64,000 nucleotides of DNA from Erpobdella octoculata (GCA_963978895.1 OZ022239.1:37872330-37936329), one strand, 5' to 3'. Counted from the stretch's first letter, positions 1 through 11,606 are shown. Notes: generated by a model not told the origin, from the sequence alone. Numbers and translations: made by a program.

Positions 1-551
1 TTTTTTGTCAGGTCACAGTTTTTACACAACATGTGACATAGAAGATTGGGACATCTAAATTACCCATCTATGATGCTGCTATGTGCTAGTTGGCAGTTGC
101 AATTAATTTCAAGAATCAACAATACATTAAGTGTGAGGAATGTGTCAAGGGAAAACAAGCGAGGAAACCATTTAAGGCGTCAGAAGGAGAACGACTCTCC
201 AACTCTCTGGATCTGGTTCACTCCAATGTTTGTGGACCTATGGACATCTCATCAGCTGGTGGCGCAACATATTTCCTAACATTCATAAATGATTCAACAA
301 GACACTGCTGTGTTTATTATTTACAGACTAAATCTCAGGCATTTGACAAATTTAGTGAATTCAAAGCATTGGTTGAAAATCAGAGTGGTAGAAAAATAAA
401 GGCCATAAGAACAGACAATGGCGGAGAGTTTGTCAAAAGTCGTTTTCCCAATGTTTTAAAGAAGTATGGTATTAGACACGAGACAACAGTTTCGTATTCA
501 CCACAACTAAACGGAGTGGCCGAAAAAACTAATAGACCTTGGCCCGTCTGA
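1..551 (+). pseudogene. Copia-type retrotransposon fragment (GAG-pre-integrase and integrase core)
   Basis: This is a broken piece of a Ty1/copia polyprotein. Around 46-90 the text reads like the HxxLGHLN motif of the GAG-pre-integrase domain, then a frame change leads into the ORF at 90-551. That ORF carries a C-x-x-C zinc-binding remnant (CEECVKGKQ), the integrase core start (LDLVHSNVCGPM), the RTDNGGEF motif with the second catalytic Asp, and NGVAEKTNR with the catalytic Glu. The first core Asp, normally in HSDVCGP, is Asn here, so the enzyme would be inactive. Homology stops at about 540, where an unrelated Helitron-like repeat begins. The left side is cut by the window edge. No LTR is visible. 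The family assignment is firm and the fragment is clearly dead. Confidence 0.88.
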
Positions 552-2910
552 AGACTTAAATTCACGACCTAGCCCGGCCCGTACACCTACTCCATCCATA
601 GAGACCTACACGGATTTTTTAGATCCGTATGGCTTATTTTAATGGCAGAAAATTCCAGGCTAGGCATGTTATTTAGGTCCGAACTGGCCCGTTTCATAGG
701 CACAAAAATCGAGGCCTTGCCCGCAGTGATGGGTAGTAACAAATTACAAGTAACGGAATTACAGTAACAAATTACTTTTTTCAGTAACAAGTAACGTAAC
801 AGATTACTTTTCAAAATTGTAACAAAGTAACAGTAACAAATTACTTTTTTAAAGTAACAGTAACGGATTTTTAAAAATTGTTACTTGTTACTTTTTATTT
901 TCGAACATTGGATCAAGCGTTAAGATGGCGCGAGTCTGGACCAATAGGAGCAAAGTGTGTCACTGGATTCATGATCGCGTTCATTTTAACAACGCGCCAT
1001 ATCAGGGTAAAGAAACTTCCTTTTTATTATCGTTTACTCTTTCGGAAACGTTTGCGAGTTCACAGATCATGTTTTGGGATCATGGAAGTTAATAAAGTGT
1101 TAAATAATGAAGAAACTGGTAATGAAATCGGATGGGTGCATCAGCTAGAACAATATTTTAAAATAACTGAAAATGACGGAAAGAACGTCAAGGTGTTGTG
1201 TCTACACTGTCTACAGTCTACAGTGTCTGCCTAAGAAAGTGTATCTAAGCACGTCAAAGATTAGTCCAGCCAACCTTCTAAAACATGTGGGAGTGAGTTT
1301 TATTAGTTTTATGTTTTTACTTTTAGAAAATAGCGTCTGAATTTTAAATTTGTAATTAGTTATTAGAAAGTTGTATGTATGCTCACATTGAGTTTGTTTA
1401 AAGTACTTTAAGCACTTACTGCAAAACTAATAGATTATGTTTAAAAAATACAAATTTATCCTGCAATATCTGATAATGTCAAGTTAGCTCGTAAGCGAAA
1501 AGCCACCGCGAAAAAGATGATAACTCAATCAAGCATGCTGCAAAGTATAAACAACAATTGTGTCACTCAAGCGACTGTGGATTAGCTGATCGTAAGTTTC
1601 ATTATTGAATACATGGAGCCATTAAGCATTGTGGAGGCGCAATCTTTTGTTAATCTCATTCAAGGACTCCAGCCAACCCGAAAGGTGATGACAAGAAAAA
1701 CGCTTGATGGTTAGTATTTAAGAATTAAAAGTGATTTTTCTTAATTTTTAATACTAGAGTTGCTTGAAATAGTTGTATATTTATTTTCAAAGAAAGCTTG
1801 GATTTTCTTGAAGCTCAGATGAAAAACAACGTAATAGAAGCACTTAGCAGAGTGGATCCTGTTTTTACCACAGCCGATATATGGAGCGCTAACAACAAGA
1901 GCTTTCTTGGAATCACTGCACATTGGATAGACTCTGCCTCGCAACAAAGACATTTTGACTCCAAAAAGAAATCGTTTGACTGATAGTCATTTTCAACGAC
2001 AACTGCTGCTCAGAGCTAATAAAGCTTTTTGTAGCTCAATCAAAGATCTTCACCATTTGACTGATTAGTTATAACTCTTTGATTTTTATAATAAGGTTGT
2101 GTTCTTTTTTTAAAAACAAAATCAAGTATTGAGTTATGGGGTGTTGCATCTGTTTGTAAACAACTTTTTGTAAAGTAACAAAAATGTAATAAGTTACTTT
2201 CAAAACCAAAAAGTAACAGTAACAAATTACTTTCGAAAAAATGTAACAAGTAACAGTAACAAATTACTTTTTCATCATGTAACAAGTTACAGTAACAAAT
2301 TACAAAAGTAAAGTAACAAACCCAACACTGCTTGCCCGGTCTGTGACGAACTGGACTTAGCCAGTTTTAACAGGCACAAAACCTCAAAGCTTGGAAACTA
2401 ATTTTTCAAAAAATAATAAAACACGTATTTTCTTATTTTTTTAAATTTAATACTGAATTGTAATGATTTTACATTTTCAGTTATTAAGTTTTCGGGTAAA
2501 CAATCCTTTTCTCTACCCTACATTTGTAGTCCTGGAAGCAAAAATATATAATAAAAATTGGTAAAACATGTGCAACTTTATTTTAAAAGTAGTAATATCC
2601 AAATACTATTTTTCATATCTGTAGTATAAAAGTAGCAGTTATTTTAATAAAAATGTAACCATATTTTCCACCCCACATTTGAAATCCTGAAAACCAAATT
2701 TCAAAAATTATTAAAACACGCATTTTGTTCTTTTGCAAAAATAATCTCGGTACATATGAAGCAAAAATTAGCAATACCCAATACCAATATTTTTTAATAT
2801 TAAAAATTAAATTTGTCAACAAATTCAAACTTAGAAAACTTTTTTTTGTACATTTTGACATTGGTTTTGTTAACTTATTTTTTCCCCGTTTGATTGTACT
2901 CCACTGATCA
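541..2910 (-). mobile_element. Helitron-like repeat (family B body, reverse orientation), split by a hAT element
   Basis: The segments 541-723 and 2339-2910 are reverse-orientation matches to the repeat whose complete copies lie at 12505-13211 and 53933-56949. They share GGCCCGTTTCATAGGCA-type sentences and the recurring module containing 'CCTGGAAGC' and 'AAAACACGTATTTT'. The hAT at 724-2330 interrupts the repeat. No intact terminus is visible in this copy. Confidence 0.6.
724..2330 (+). mobile_element. Non-autonomous hAT transposon, copy 1
   Basis: The element begins CAGTGATGGGTAGTAAC and ends with the imperfect inverted complement (GTTAC...CCCAACACTG). It is flanked by a perfect 8-bp duplication, cttgcccg, at 716-723 and 2331-2338. 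CAG...CTG ends plus 8-bp duplications are diagnostic of hAT. Subterminal regions are packed with GTAACAAATTAC-like repeats, possible transposase binding sites. The interior has two short coding remnants: 878-1234 (118 aa, with a CLHC pair and YFKITENDGK, resembling the N-terminal BED-finger region of hAT transposases) and 1798-1983 (containing TTADIWSANNKSFLG, a classic hAT transposase stretch). Most of the transposase is missing, so this is a deletion derivative. A near-identical copy is at 55044-56686. Confidence 0.95.
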
Positions 2911-2999
2911 CAATATATAACTGGATCGCGCTCAGTCTATTAAATGAATTATATTTTTTATAGTCTCTCGCTGCCGCCATTTTAGCACCCCATTTCATC

Positions 3000-3883
3000 C
3001 TTGCCAACTTAAAATTTAAGCAAAAACGAATCTTTAAACTTTTCAATTAATAAAATTTAATTGTAGGTTCAAAAGTGATTTTCTGATGAAAAATTTATAA
3101 AATAAGTTTTTTTAGCGATATTTATAAATGAAAACCACCGATTATTTTTTGTGCAAACTATAGTTGTAATGGCCAAAAAATTTATAAAGTGTTATCAGTG
3201 GAGGATCCAGAAATTCCTGAAGGAAGGGGATGCACTTCCAAAATTTCTCTCTTCCCCAAAAAAGCTGACCGGGGGGCGGGTAGTTGTAGGTATTTTTTCA
3301 AAAAATGTTTAAAGACTTCCACCTTTTTTTACCAAAAAAGCTGATAACCGTAAGGTAGTAGTAGGTTTGTTCAGCAATTTTACTTTGAACTACAGTCATT
3401 TTCCAAAACAGGGTATTCTACTCAAAAAAATTTAATTGATACTTCTGGTGGCAAATGCATCCCCTGTGTTGTAGTGTTGTCAAAACCAGTTGATTAATGT
3501 ATTTTCAAGAATAATTTTTTTACAAAACCTTCCGTTGGGTGCGCCACTGCGTTCTAGTTTCTGAATGTGTGAGTGAGGCTGCGAAATTATATGAGTAGAT
3601 TTTATATCACACTTTTCTCTGTGCTGTTGCAAAATTTTATTCAATTTTGTGCCTACCAATTTTATATCACTTGCCAGCTATTTCAATTTTTGTATTACCA
3701 GCAGTGCATGTCAAATTTCATTGCATTAGATTGAACAATAACTAAAATTCACAGCCATAAACCAAACTTGTAAGGCACTATATCATCAAAAATAACTTTA
3801 AAACAATTAATAAAACAATTTTTCCTAGAATAAAATAATATGCAGATGGATTTTTAATTGTTGTTTGTACACATTAAATGATA
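3000..3883. other. 3' flank of FICD, no gene seen
   Basis: This is AT-rich sequence with no supported ORF. The part 3195-3550 starts CAGTGGAGGATCC and ends GGGTGCGCCACTG, hAT-like ends around a block that recurs (inverted or diverged) near 26390-26600 and 28786-29020. The flanking octamers agtgttat and cgttctag do not match, so an intact insertion cannot be claimed. The FICD 3' UTR should lie at the right side of this stretch; no polyadenylation signal stands out above the AT background. Confidence 0.4.
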
Positions 3884-4315
3884 TTAAGTAATAGTTATTA
3901 ATTCATCATAATTGCTTCTTAAATCAAGCAGTGTCCTATTCTCCACAGCAGTAGATGCAAGTAAGTATTCATCGAGAGTTAGTTCCGTACATTCAGCAAT
4001 AAATCTGATAAAAGGTCTGACATCTCCTTCATTTGCCATGTCAAGAGTTTCATAATAGTGTTGTCTATGCTCAACAGGAATGACAATTGGAGGATAACCA
4101 GCTAGCATCAAGATCATGTTCATTAACATTCGACTAGTTCTTCCATTTCCGTCATAAAATGGATGGATGTAAACAAGCTTATAATGAGCAAGAGCAGCTA
4201 ATTTGATAGGATGAAGAGTGCCAATTGTTTCTTCTGAATTCAGCCATTCAACAAACTCAACCATCAAAGACTCTATCAAATCTGGTCGTGGAGGAACAAA
4301 ATGGCCCACATACAC
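3884..4315 (-). CDS. FICD: FICD coding exon 4 (Fic catalytic core)
   Basis: Residues 316-458 and the stop codon. The catalytic loop [12 protein letters not shown] contains His366, Asp370 and the anion-binding GNGR. The downstream [18 protein letters not shown] is nearly invariant in animal FICD. Acceptor TTTAAG precedes GTG TAT GTG. The short C-terminal tail after [10 protein letters not shown] is diverged. Confidence 0.97.
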   Translation of the reverse strand: MYVGHFVPPRPDLIESLMVEFVEWLNSEETIGTLHPIKLAALAHYKLVYIHPFYDGNGRTSRMLMNMILMLAGYPPIVIPVEHRQHYYETLDMANEGDVRPFIRFIAECTELTLDEYLLASTAVENRTLLDLRSNYDELITIT

Positions 4316-5970
4316 CTTAAATATTATTACAATTTAATCATGATAGCTTTATGATATAATTATTTCATCCATATAAATTTATTGAACATCAAACATAAGC
4401 AAAACTATATAAAGAGTTGATCTTTAATTAAAAACGATTTAAAAAGACATAACTCCAATGAACTACCATACAACTAAGAAAGCCAAACTTTTCAACTTAT
4501 CATACATACTGCTTGCTTCATCAAAGAGTTGTTTAACTAGATTTACAAGTAAAATGTTGCAATCATTGACAGTCTTCACAATGCTTTTCCTTGAGATCAG
4601 CCGCAGATGTTGCATATGTTGTGAAGACCTGTAGCATGCATTCAAATGCCTTTGGTGCTTCGTGTGATTTGTAAGACTGTTATTTTGTGTGACGTGTTAG
4701 TCTAGTAGTACAGACACCGGCTTTGAGAGTCGGAGGACCTGGGTTCGATTCCTGGTCCAGGCACGTAATTTCCTTGAGCAAGAAACTAACTCACTAAATG
4801 ACATGTGCTCACGTCAACTCAGCATTTCATCCTTAAGTGGTCGATAAATGAGTACCAACTTCGGTTGGGGGTTAAAGTCCTTCGTGCACTTGTGGAGCTA
4901 TCGAGTAGTACGCGGGGCTGCCAGCGGCACCGAAAAACACCGCATACGCCGTTAGTCTTATCTGCAAGTTGCCAACATTGTAAAGCACCCTTAAAGCGGC
5001 TTCTGCTGCATACGGCGCTATATAAATTGTTGTCTAAAAAAAGTAACGGATAATAATCGCCACCACTTCAACACACACTAAACACAGTGTTTAGTTTGCA
5101 GTGATGGATCAGCACTTTGAATTGCTTCACTTTGAAATCCAGCCCTGGATCTAAATAAATCCCATTCACTTGATGGAGCTTTAACAATTGACGTTTTGGC
5201 CATCTGTTGCGGAAAATTGAACCAATATACTTCCATTTTCCAATCAGCGGTCCACCTTACCTAGTTTAAATTTCCTCATCCCAGAGTTCAACTGGATGCA
5301 TTACACACCCACCCTCAATAGGGAGCTCCTGAGTCTATCAATTTTAATGCTACTAATAAGACAGGCGTGGCTTATTTAGAAAGTATAATTGAATAGAATC
5401 TAGGAGTAAAACATTTAATTAGAATAGTATTTGCAAACTCAGTTTAAAAATTATTGATGTTATGCAGTACACCATAAAACAGAATTAACTCACTTGAGTG
5501 GTTCTATATATACCAGATCCAATTGGATCAACATATCCTAGTACCCTTCTGTGTAATTCCTTGATATCTCGAACAGTAAATTTTCCCATTCTATGGAGAA
5601 GAGATGAGTTCAGAAACTGCATAGCAGCCTCCATGCCAAGAATTTCATTATGCTCTATGATACTCTTACCAGTTATAACAAATCCATTTTCCAGAAAGGA
5701 TCGAGTTTGTGAAAGCGTGAATGTATTTCCTTCCATCGCTGTGGAATGGTGAATAAGGCGGACATATTGCTCGTACGACTGTCTCCTTAAACCAGGATGA
5801 TTATCAGGCACTTGAAGAAGAGTGGCTGTTAGAGAAATAAGGAAGCACTGTGACTATATTTGTAAGAATCTAACATAACAAATAACCGATACATTTATAC
5901 ACATACATATATATAGATAAATATAAACCTAATTATTTATATAATTTGGAGTTAGTTTTTCAACAATGAA

Positions 5971-6065
<95 letters not shown>

Positions 6066-9000
6066 GAGATTATGTATGTATGTATATCCAGATGCCCTTT
6101 ATGCATTGCTACACCATTCATCCGATCGTAATACAATTTTTACACAAGCTTGAGAGACAATGGGAGACAATTATAGTGAAGAAAAAAAATTGAAATCGGT
6201 CACAAAATGAGCGGAGCGCGAGCGAAAACGAGAATTAGAAAATGAGCGGAAACAGGAAAGCAAGAGGGAACGGAAAAGCAACTGAGAGCAGAAAAGCAAG
6301 CGGGAAGGTAAAGCGACCAAGAGCGGGAAAGCGTCCGGGAGCAGGAAAGCAAATGAGTGCAAGAAAACGACCGGAGCGGGACAGCGACCGAGAGGGGGAG
6401 AGCAAGCGGGGAAGGAAACGGGACAGAGAAAAACCTCTAAAAATCCCGGGCAACGCCAGGAAACCCGCTAGTAAAAAATAAAAAATTAGGGATCATCGCA
6501 ACTGATCCCAGGACAACTGATCCCAGGACTACTGATCCCAGGACTACTGATCCCAGGACAACTGATCCCAGGACAACTGATCCCGGGACAACTGATCCCA
6601 CGGACAACTGATCCCACGGACAACTGATCCCATAGACAACTGATCCCATATCTGCATCATTTTATATTTCACTGTTTCTGCAATCAATAAACTGATATTA
6701 ACATACATAATTTCCGATTTCTGTTTGTATGTACGAATGTATGTGTATGTATGTAAGTATGTATGTATGTATGTATGTATGTATGTATGTATGGAAAGGA
6801 GTGAAACGATGAAAAGTAATACGAACTTGTCAATTTCATTTCGACTGTGTATCGTGCCCTCGTGCGCTTATACTAAATATTATTTCTCCGTTTACTAATT
6901 GAAGTAGCCAGTATCATTATCACCACCACCGTTGTCGTATGCAGCCAGCCATAGTAAGCTGGCTACGTAAGCATCATCACCACCATTGTCGTCAAAAAAT
7001 GAGTTAAAAAATGAGTTGCTTATGTCTATGGGATCAGTTGTCCATGGGATCAGTTGTCCATGGGATCAGTTGTCCGTGGGATCAGTTGTCAATGGGATCA
7101 GTTGTACTGGGATCAGTTGTCCTGGGATCAGTTGTCCTGGGATCAGTTGTACTGAGATCAGTTGTCCTGGGATCAGTTGTCCTGGGATCAGTAGGCACTA
7201 ACCCAAAAAATTAAAATACAGTAAAAGTACTGAAGAGCAGACACCCTCGGGGAAGAGAAAAAGTTCCGCTTCTCGCGTTTGTCCGTTCTTCTGGAACAGG
7301 TTACTATAGGTCAGATAGAGATTTAAATATTCCATTCCGAACAAAACTGTCCGTTACTTTAAGCAGCCCGGATGTTAATTCTATGGTTTGTGCAAACCCC
7401 ATGTTAATCAGAAAAAAATTACTTTTAATTAATCTTATTGTCAGTTATGTGGGATAGTCACTATTACAAAAACTTATTTTATCTCATACCCCTGATTGCC
7501 CGAAAATTATGGATGCCCGGAAGTTCGGAGGCATTTGCTTCCCGCTTCCTCTGCCTATGCTTTCTCTCAATTGGTCGCCCATTGAACACTTGGAACGCAG
7601 TTCCTTATGTAACAAGCTAGAGGCGCCGGTGGCATAACGGTAAAGCGTTCGCCTGTCGAACGTTAGGTCGGCAGTTCGAGCCTCACTGGAGTCAGCAGCG
7701 TAACTTCCTTAAGCAACGAGTTCACTCGCATTGCTAAAGGGGTAGGCGCCTATAAATGGCTGCCTTTGCAAGGACTCTTTCTCACCTTTGAGCAAGACTT
7801 GTCTTAGAAAAGGCGTGTGCTAAATATCAGTCACAAAAAAAATTGAGGAACCATAATTCGGCAGATGATACCATGGTAAAAAAATCCAACTCGAGGGAAT
7901 ATAGTGAAAATCAAGTAGCTATTTGGAAATATTTTCAATGATTTAATTACTTTGTAATAATACTAGGTTTTTAGAGTTTTTTCTATTGTTTTCTTTCGCT
8001 CTTTCCTTCCCCGCTTGTTCTCTCGTTCCCGGTCGTTTTCCCGCTACCACTTGCTCTCACGATCCTGGTCGTTTTCCCGCTCCCGCTTGCTTTCCCGCTC
8101 ACTTTTCTTTTTCCGCTCCCTCTTTTGCTCTAGGGTTAATTTTCCGTTTCCTCTCATTCTCTAGTTCCCGTTTTTGCCCGCTCTGCTCCGCTCATTTTGT
8201 TGCCAATTTCAATTTTTTCACAAAAACCTTCCCCATTGACTCTCAAGGTTGTGTGAAAATTTGATGACGATTGGATGAATGGTGTAGCAATGCATAAAGG
8301 ACATACATACAGACAGTAATTCATATATATATATATAGATGTATGAATTTTTGAAATTTCAGAATTCTAGCTTATGTAAATAATTTAGTCTTTTCCAATT
8401 AGTAAATAGAATAAAAGTGATATGAACGATAAATTGTTTTTTCGTTATAGCTTAATATTTATCAGCTAGTGTGCTACTCTGCCAAATAATATTTCAATGG
8501 GAATGTTAATATTTGAAAAAATGTTAAAAATATTCACTAGGAATGCGAACACCCTGGTAAAATTTTGGGAAAGAATCATTGACCGTGAGAGTCAATGGAA
8601 GAAAAGTACTGTGAAAAAATTGAAATCGGTCACAAAATGAGCAGAGCTGGCGGAAACAAGAATTGGAAAATGAGAACGGGAAAGTAAGCGGGAACTGAAA
8701 AGCAACTGAAACTGACAGAGCGACCGGGAAAGGAAAAGCGACCGGGATCGGTAAAGGAAGTGAGAGCAGGAAAGAAACCGATATTTTAAAAAGAGGTAAA
8801 AACAAGCAAACTTACCTAACTTAGCATCTATGCGTTCAAATCGTGAACCATCAATTTGTTCAACAAGCGGAGAAGTCCTTCTGTGATTTTGGAGAGCTTT
8901 GGTGTGAGAAGAATTAAGAGTAAGAGCTTTCAAGTAAATTCTTTCTGCTTGAACAATATCCTTTTGATATGTTTCTAAAAACTCTCCATAACTGTTTAAC

Positions 9001-11606
9001 AACTCTGGGTTGTGAGGATCCAAAGCAAGAGCATGCAAATAAATTTTCATTGCTTTTCCATGTTTGCCATTCTTCATCATATCCTTTGCACTCTTTATAG
9101 AGTGCTGAGATTCAAAGCGAGTTCCTGTAGAATAAAAATTAGTAACAAATTAACAAAATTTCAGTTTTAAAGAAAAGAATACAGAAAAAGAAGGTTGTAA
9201 TGACTCTGTGGTGTGCATCTGAAACTTTCAACTTTAATTCGCCCGTTAAATTAAAATTAGTATTTAATTATTATTTTCTACTTTTTAGTTTTTTTTAATT
9301 GCCATCTAGCAAATGTAATGAAAAACTAATGTGCTTGTGAAAATAAAATTATTTGTATTAATGTATTGTATGCAGTATTGGGAACTATTACTCTAAAAAA
9401 ACTACTAAAAAGTAATATATTACAGTTACTTGGCTTAAAAATGTAAAATTTGTAATATATTACTATTAAAAGTTACTAACAAAATATAATACTATTACAC
9501 AGCTATTACTATACTTCATGCCACTAAGTACTCGAAGCCTTATTGAACAGTTTGCACAGGTTCAGAAACTATATAATCAAGGCTGAAACAAATAAAAAAT
9601 ATAAATCAGAAACTACAACACAAAAACAAATTTTATTTCAGTGCAAAAGTCCAAAAATAGCTATTAAAAACACAATATTAATCATATTCCATAATTAGCA
9701 CGAAGTAGGAGTTGCATCTCAAAGTTTTCATCAGATGATTGCATCTATGTGTAAGAATCTGGCCACCAAGACTAAACAAACGTTCTACAGAAGCACTATT
9801 TTTTTGTTTTTGTATTTATTATAGTTTACAGTCTTTTACACCAACATGAGCACTAGATGGCATACCAGTATTATAGTGGCAAAACAATGATTTCACACTA
9901 GGGTAGTAAACAAGACAACCAATATCTTGTGATGTTTCCGCTAGAAACCTGTCCATTTCTGCATAAATTGTAGAGCCATTGCCAACATTTTCTCCCAAAA
10001 AAAAAAAATAAATAAAAAAGCTTTCACCACAAGTACAATGTTCTAATTGTCCAAGTTCACTGTTCTGTAAGACAGAGGAAACTCGTTCGCTCTCATCTGT
10101 CATAGTTTTCATTAAAAGCTGCCGCGCTCTCTCTCTGAAAGCTTTATCTTCTAGCCACCGCAGACGAAATTGAGGATGTGTCAAACTTGATAAGATAAGA
10201 TCCTCTCTGGTATGATACCCCTTAAATGGCTTGTCAACAACGGTCACAAGTGCATCTACAAGAGAAGATGCCAATTTCAAATTTTCACGTGTTTTAGCAG
10301 CTGCTTTTTCAGGCTTACAAATGTTGGCAACAAAATTTCAAGTGCTTGATCTAAAGTTTGCATCACTTTAATATATTCCATGATAAATGAAACGTCTATT
10401 GGTCGAAATAACGCCACGGATAAAGTGTTGCAAAGATTGTTAAGAGTTGTCTCGGAAGACTTACGAACAATATCACAAATCTTGTCTACTGCGTGATAGT
10501 ATGAGCTCCATCCATATTTGGAACGATAAGAGCAAATTTTACAGCTTGATGTATTGCTTCTGTTGCTGTTGTACTTCTACTTGCTTTATTCCACAACCGA
10601 GAACATTTCCCCAAAGCACTTCTACTTAATTTTTTATACAACTCATTTTCAAAAGCTACTTCTGCACTCTTAATAGCAACTAAATTCATTGTATGTGCAC
10701 CGTATCTCTTGTGTGGTGGCAGATAGGCTTGGTCAAATAAAGTATCTTCTTCCAAAATTGGACCTACTTCAATGAAAGCAATATCACTATCTTCCTGTGT
10801 CAGCTGATTTTTAATTGTATACCAATTTGATGTGAGATTTACGTTACTGAATTTGTTAAATGCTTTTACAAAGTTTGATTCGTTGTCAGTTATTGTCATA
10901 ACAACTTTCTCAAGTTTTGCGAACTTTGCATGTACACCATCTAGTGCTTCAACTATTACATAATAGGCATGAAGTCCCATTAGGCAACAACAAGCCAGAG
11001 ACGCAGATTTTCTCGAGCGCTTTCTGATGCTTTTCTCTATATTGAATCTGATTTTGATCTTTTTTGCTTCTGGCTACGTCTCAACGCATAACAGACTTTA
11101 ATTGAAATAAGAGGAAACTTTGCAGATAGCAAATAGTAATAAATCAAAAATTAATGACAAATATTATCTAAAATCTTGCAAACCTTATACCTATATTATT
11201 TATATGGTTGTGCAAATGTACGTATGTTATTGCTTATGTCGTACATAATTGTCGTGTGAATAAAAACTGTTAAATATTTCTTATAAATACAATAAAACAA
11301 ACCATCCAATTGACTTCCATGATTAAAATTCCCTCTGTTCACTACAAAACTGCTAAGACTAAAATCAAGATCAAGAGGCGAATTGACTAGCAGTGCAAAT
11401 TTATCTTTGTAGTACCGTGATAAAGAATTTTCATTAGTCTGCCGGCCGATTCTGTGAAGCAACTCTGTTACAAAGATTCCAAAAACCGCTAATAATAAAA
11501 TTATTATGACCAAAAAGCCAGTGACACTAGCTACATATTTAAAACTGGAGTTTATGGTCAATTGGCTCGCTTTAACGAGTTTAACAACTTTAACTCCTGA
11601 TATCAT
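3884..11606 (-). CDS. FICD: FICD/HYPE, Fic-domain protein adenylyltransferase of the ER (complete, 4 coding exons)
   Basis: The product resides in the ER membrane with its catalytic part in the lumen. In known orthologs it attaches AMP to the Hsp70 chaperone BiP and also removes it. Exons 11606-11303, 9124-8816, 5825-5494 and 4315-3884 join with matching phases (1, 1, 0) to 1377 nt, or 458 residues plus stop. Order in the protein: a short N-terminus and one hydrophobic segment at about 25-47 (signal anchor); two TPR motifs at about 108-175; a linker; an inhibitory helix with TAMEGN (Glu236, matching the regulatory Glu of the family); and the Fic core [12 protein letters not shown] with catalytic His366 and Asp370. 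All catalytic positions are intact. The ATG at 11606 has A at -3. The gene lies downstream of the PPP1R16-like gene in the same orientation, more than 12 kb away. Introns hold SINEs, Helitrons, a foldback element and a dead hAT. Confidence 0.95.
4682..5055 (+). repeat. tRNA-derived SINE in FICD intron 3
   Basis: The head (4690-4765) is tRNA-like with pol III box A (TTAGTCTAGTAGT region) and box B (GGTTCGATTCC). The body has the phrase CCTTGAGCAAGAAAC and ends GCGCTATATAAATTGTTGTC followed by a short A-rich tail. A conserved non-tRNA body after the tRNA head marks a SINE rather than a functional tRNA gene. It lies antisense to FICD in the intron between 5493 and 4316. Confidence 0.75.
5494..5825 (-). 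CDS. FICD: FICD coding exon 3 (inhibitory helix, Fic N-terminal part)
   Basis: Residues 205-315. It carries [19 protein letters not shown] with Glu236, the residue that in this class sterically blocks productive ATP binding and whose loss unleashes AMPylation in characterised orthologs. It also has [14 protein letters not shown] and [22 protein letters not shown]. Acceptor CTAACAG and donor CAA|GTGAGT keep frame with both neighbours. Confidence 0.96.
5971..6471 (+). mobile_element. Helitron-like element, family A
   Basis: It begins A|TCTATATATA and ends in an imperfect hairpin (cccgggcaacgccagg) followed by CCCGCTAG|T. A|TC...CTRR|T ends with a 3' hairpin are the Helitron signature. The interior is a run of GAGCGGGAAAGCGACCGGGA-like purine-rich imperfect repeats about 16-18 bp long, preceded by a conserved block (CCTTTATGCATTGCTACACC). 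The 5' end contains an expanded TA tract. It is in FICD intron 2, antisense to the gene. Confidence 0.75.
6489..7204. mobile_element. Foldback element FB-a copy 1 (inverted tandem-array termini)
   Basis: The left terminus, starting GGGATCATCGCAACTGATCCC, continues as about ten tandem 15-16-bp units of ACTGATCCCAGGACA type (6503-6655). The right terminus is the same array inverted (7020-7195), ending CAGTAGGCACTAACCC. A 9-bp direct repeat, aaaaaatta, flanks it at 6480-6488 and 7205-7213. The interior has a short TATG tract (6721-6795) and ACCACCACCATT-rich sequence but no ORF. Copy 2 is at 32247-33748 in the opposite orientation. A 9-bp duplication would fit a Mutator-like transposase, but no enzyme is present. 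It sits in FICD intron 2. Confidence 0.85.
7620..7835 (+). repeat. tRNA-derived SINE (second family), copy 1
   Basis: Box A (TGGCATAACGG) and box B (AGTTCGAGCCT) lie in a tRNA-like head, followed by a body with CTTAAGCAACGAGTTCACTCG and GGGGTAGGCGCCTATAAATGG. The same body follows the tRNA head at 42254-42425, so this is a dispersed SINE family. It lies in FICD intron 2. Confidence 0.8.
7963..8339 (-). mobile_element. Helitron-like element, family A (reverse)
   Basis: Read on the minus strand it begins A|TCTATATATATA (8339) and ends ACCTAG|T (7963), with the family-A conserved block (tcatccgatcg/acaccattcatcc) and interior GGGAGCGGGAAAGCAAGC-type repeats. Polypyrimidine reading frames across it are repeat artefacts, not genes. 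Confidence 0.65.
8521..8790 (+). mobile_element. Truncated family-A Helitron next to FICD exon 2
   Basis: It has the family-A block (gtgagagtcaatgg ... cggtcacaaaatgagcagagc) and a short stretch of GGGAAAGGAAAAGCGACC-type repeats, ending about 25 bp from the exon 2 donor. The 3' hairpin and CTAG end are missing. Confidence 0.6.
8816..9124 (-). CDS. FICD: FICD coding exon 2 (TPR repeats)
   Basis: Residues 102-204 are flanked by a good acceptor (TTCTACAG) and donor (GTAAGT). The text has two TPR motifs, for example [18 protein letters not shown] and [19 protein letters not shown], then [18 protein letters not shown], which parallels the linker between TPRs and Fic core in vertebrate FICD. A truncated Helitron ends about 25 bp downstream of the donor. 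Confidence 0.96.
9373..11090 (-). pseudogene. Degenerate hAT transposase / hAT element in FICD intron 1
   Basis: Coding remnants on the minus strand: 10980-10486 contains [16 protein letters not shown] and [17 protein letters not shown]; 10280-9819 contains [18 protein letters not shown]; and 9790-9670 reads [18 protein letters not shown], the C-terminal hAT dimerisation segment. The left end at 9373 is CAGTATTGGGAACTATTAC, a plausible hAT terminus followed by AGTAATATATTAC subterminal repeats. The matching right end was not found. Frames are broken and an A-run (10001-10019) interrupts the middle. It lies wholly inside the intron between 11302 and 9125. Confidence 0.8.
11303..11606 (-). CDS. 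FICD: FICD coding exon 1 (signal anchor)
   Basis: It encodes residues 1-101 plus one base. Residues 25-47 form a strongly hydrophobic stretch ([16 protein letters not shown]), fitting the single type II membrane anchor of FICD. The sequence is weakly conserved, as in other FICD N-termini, so the assignment rests on the anchor, on position, and on phase: the exon ends ...GATG before GTTTGT, and the next exon supplies the other two bases of the codon. The donor is weak. Total protein length supports this start. Confidence 0.8.

Noticed and set aside
3195..3550. Intact hAT MITE with CAGTGG...CCACTG ends
   Set aside because: Flanking octamers agtgttat and cgttctag do not match, so the ends may belong to different copies.
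4690..4765. Functional tRNA genes (also 7620, 42254, 49996)
   Set aside because: Each head continues into a conserved non-tRNA body or A/TA-rich tail and stems are imperfect, so SINEs explain them better.
6489..7204. CRISPR-like array of 15-bp repeats
   Set aside because: Units are directly tandem without unique spacers, occur inverted at the other end, and the genome is an animal's.
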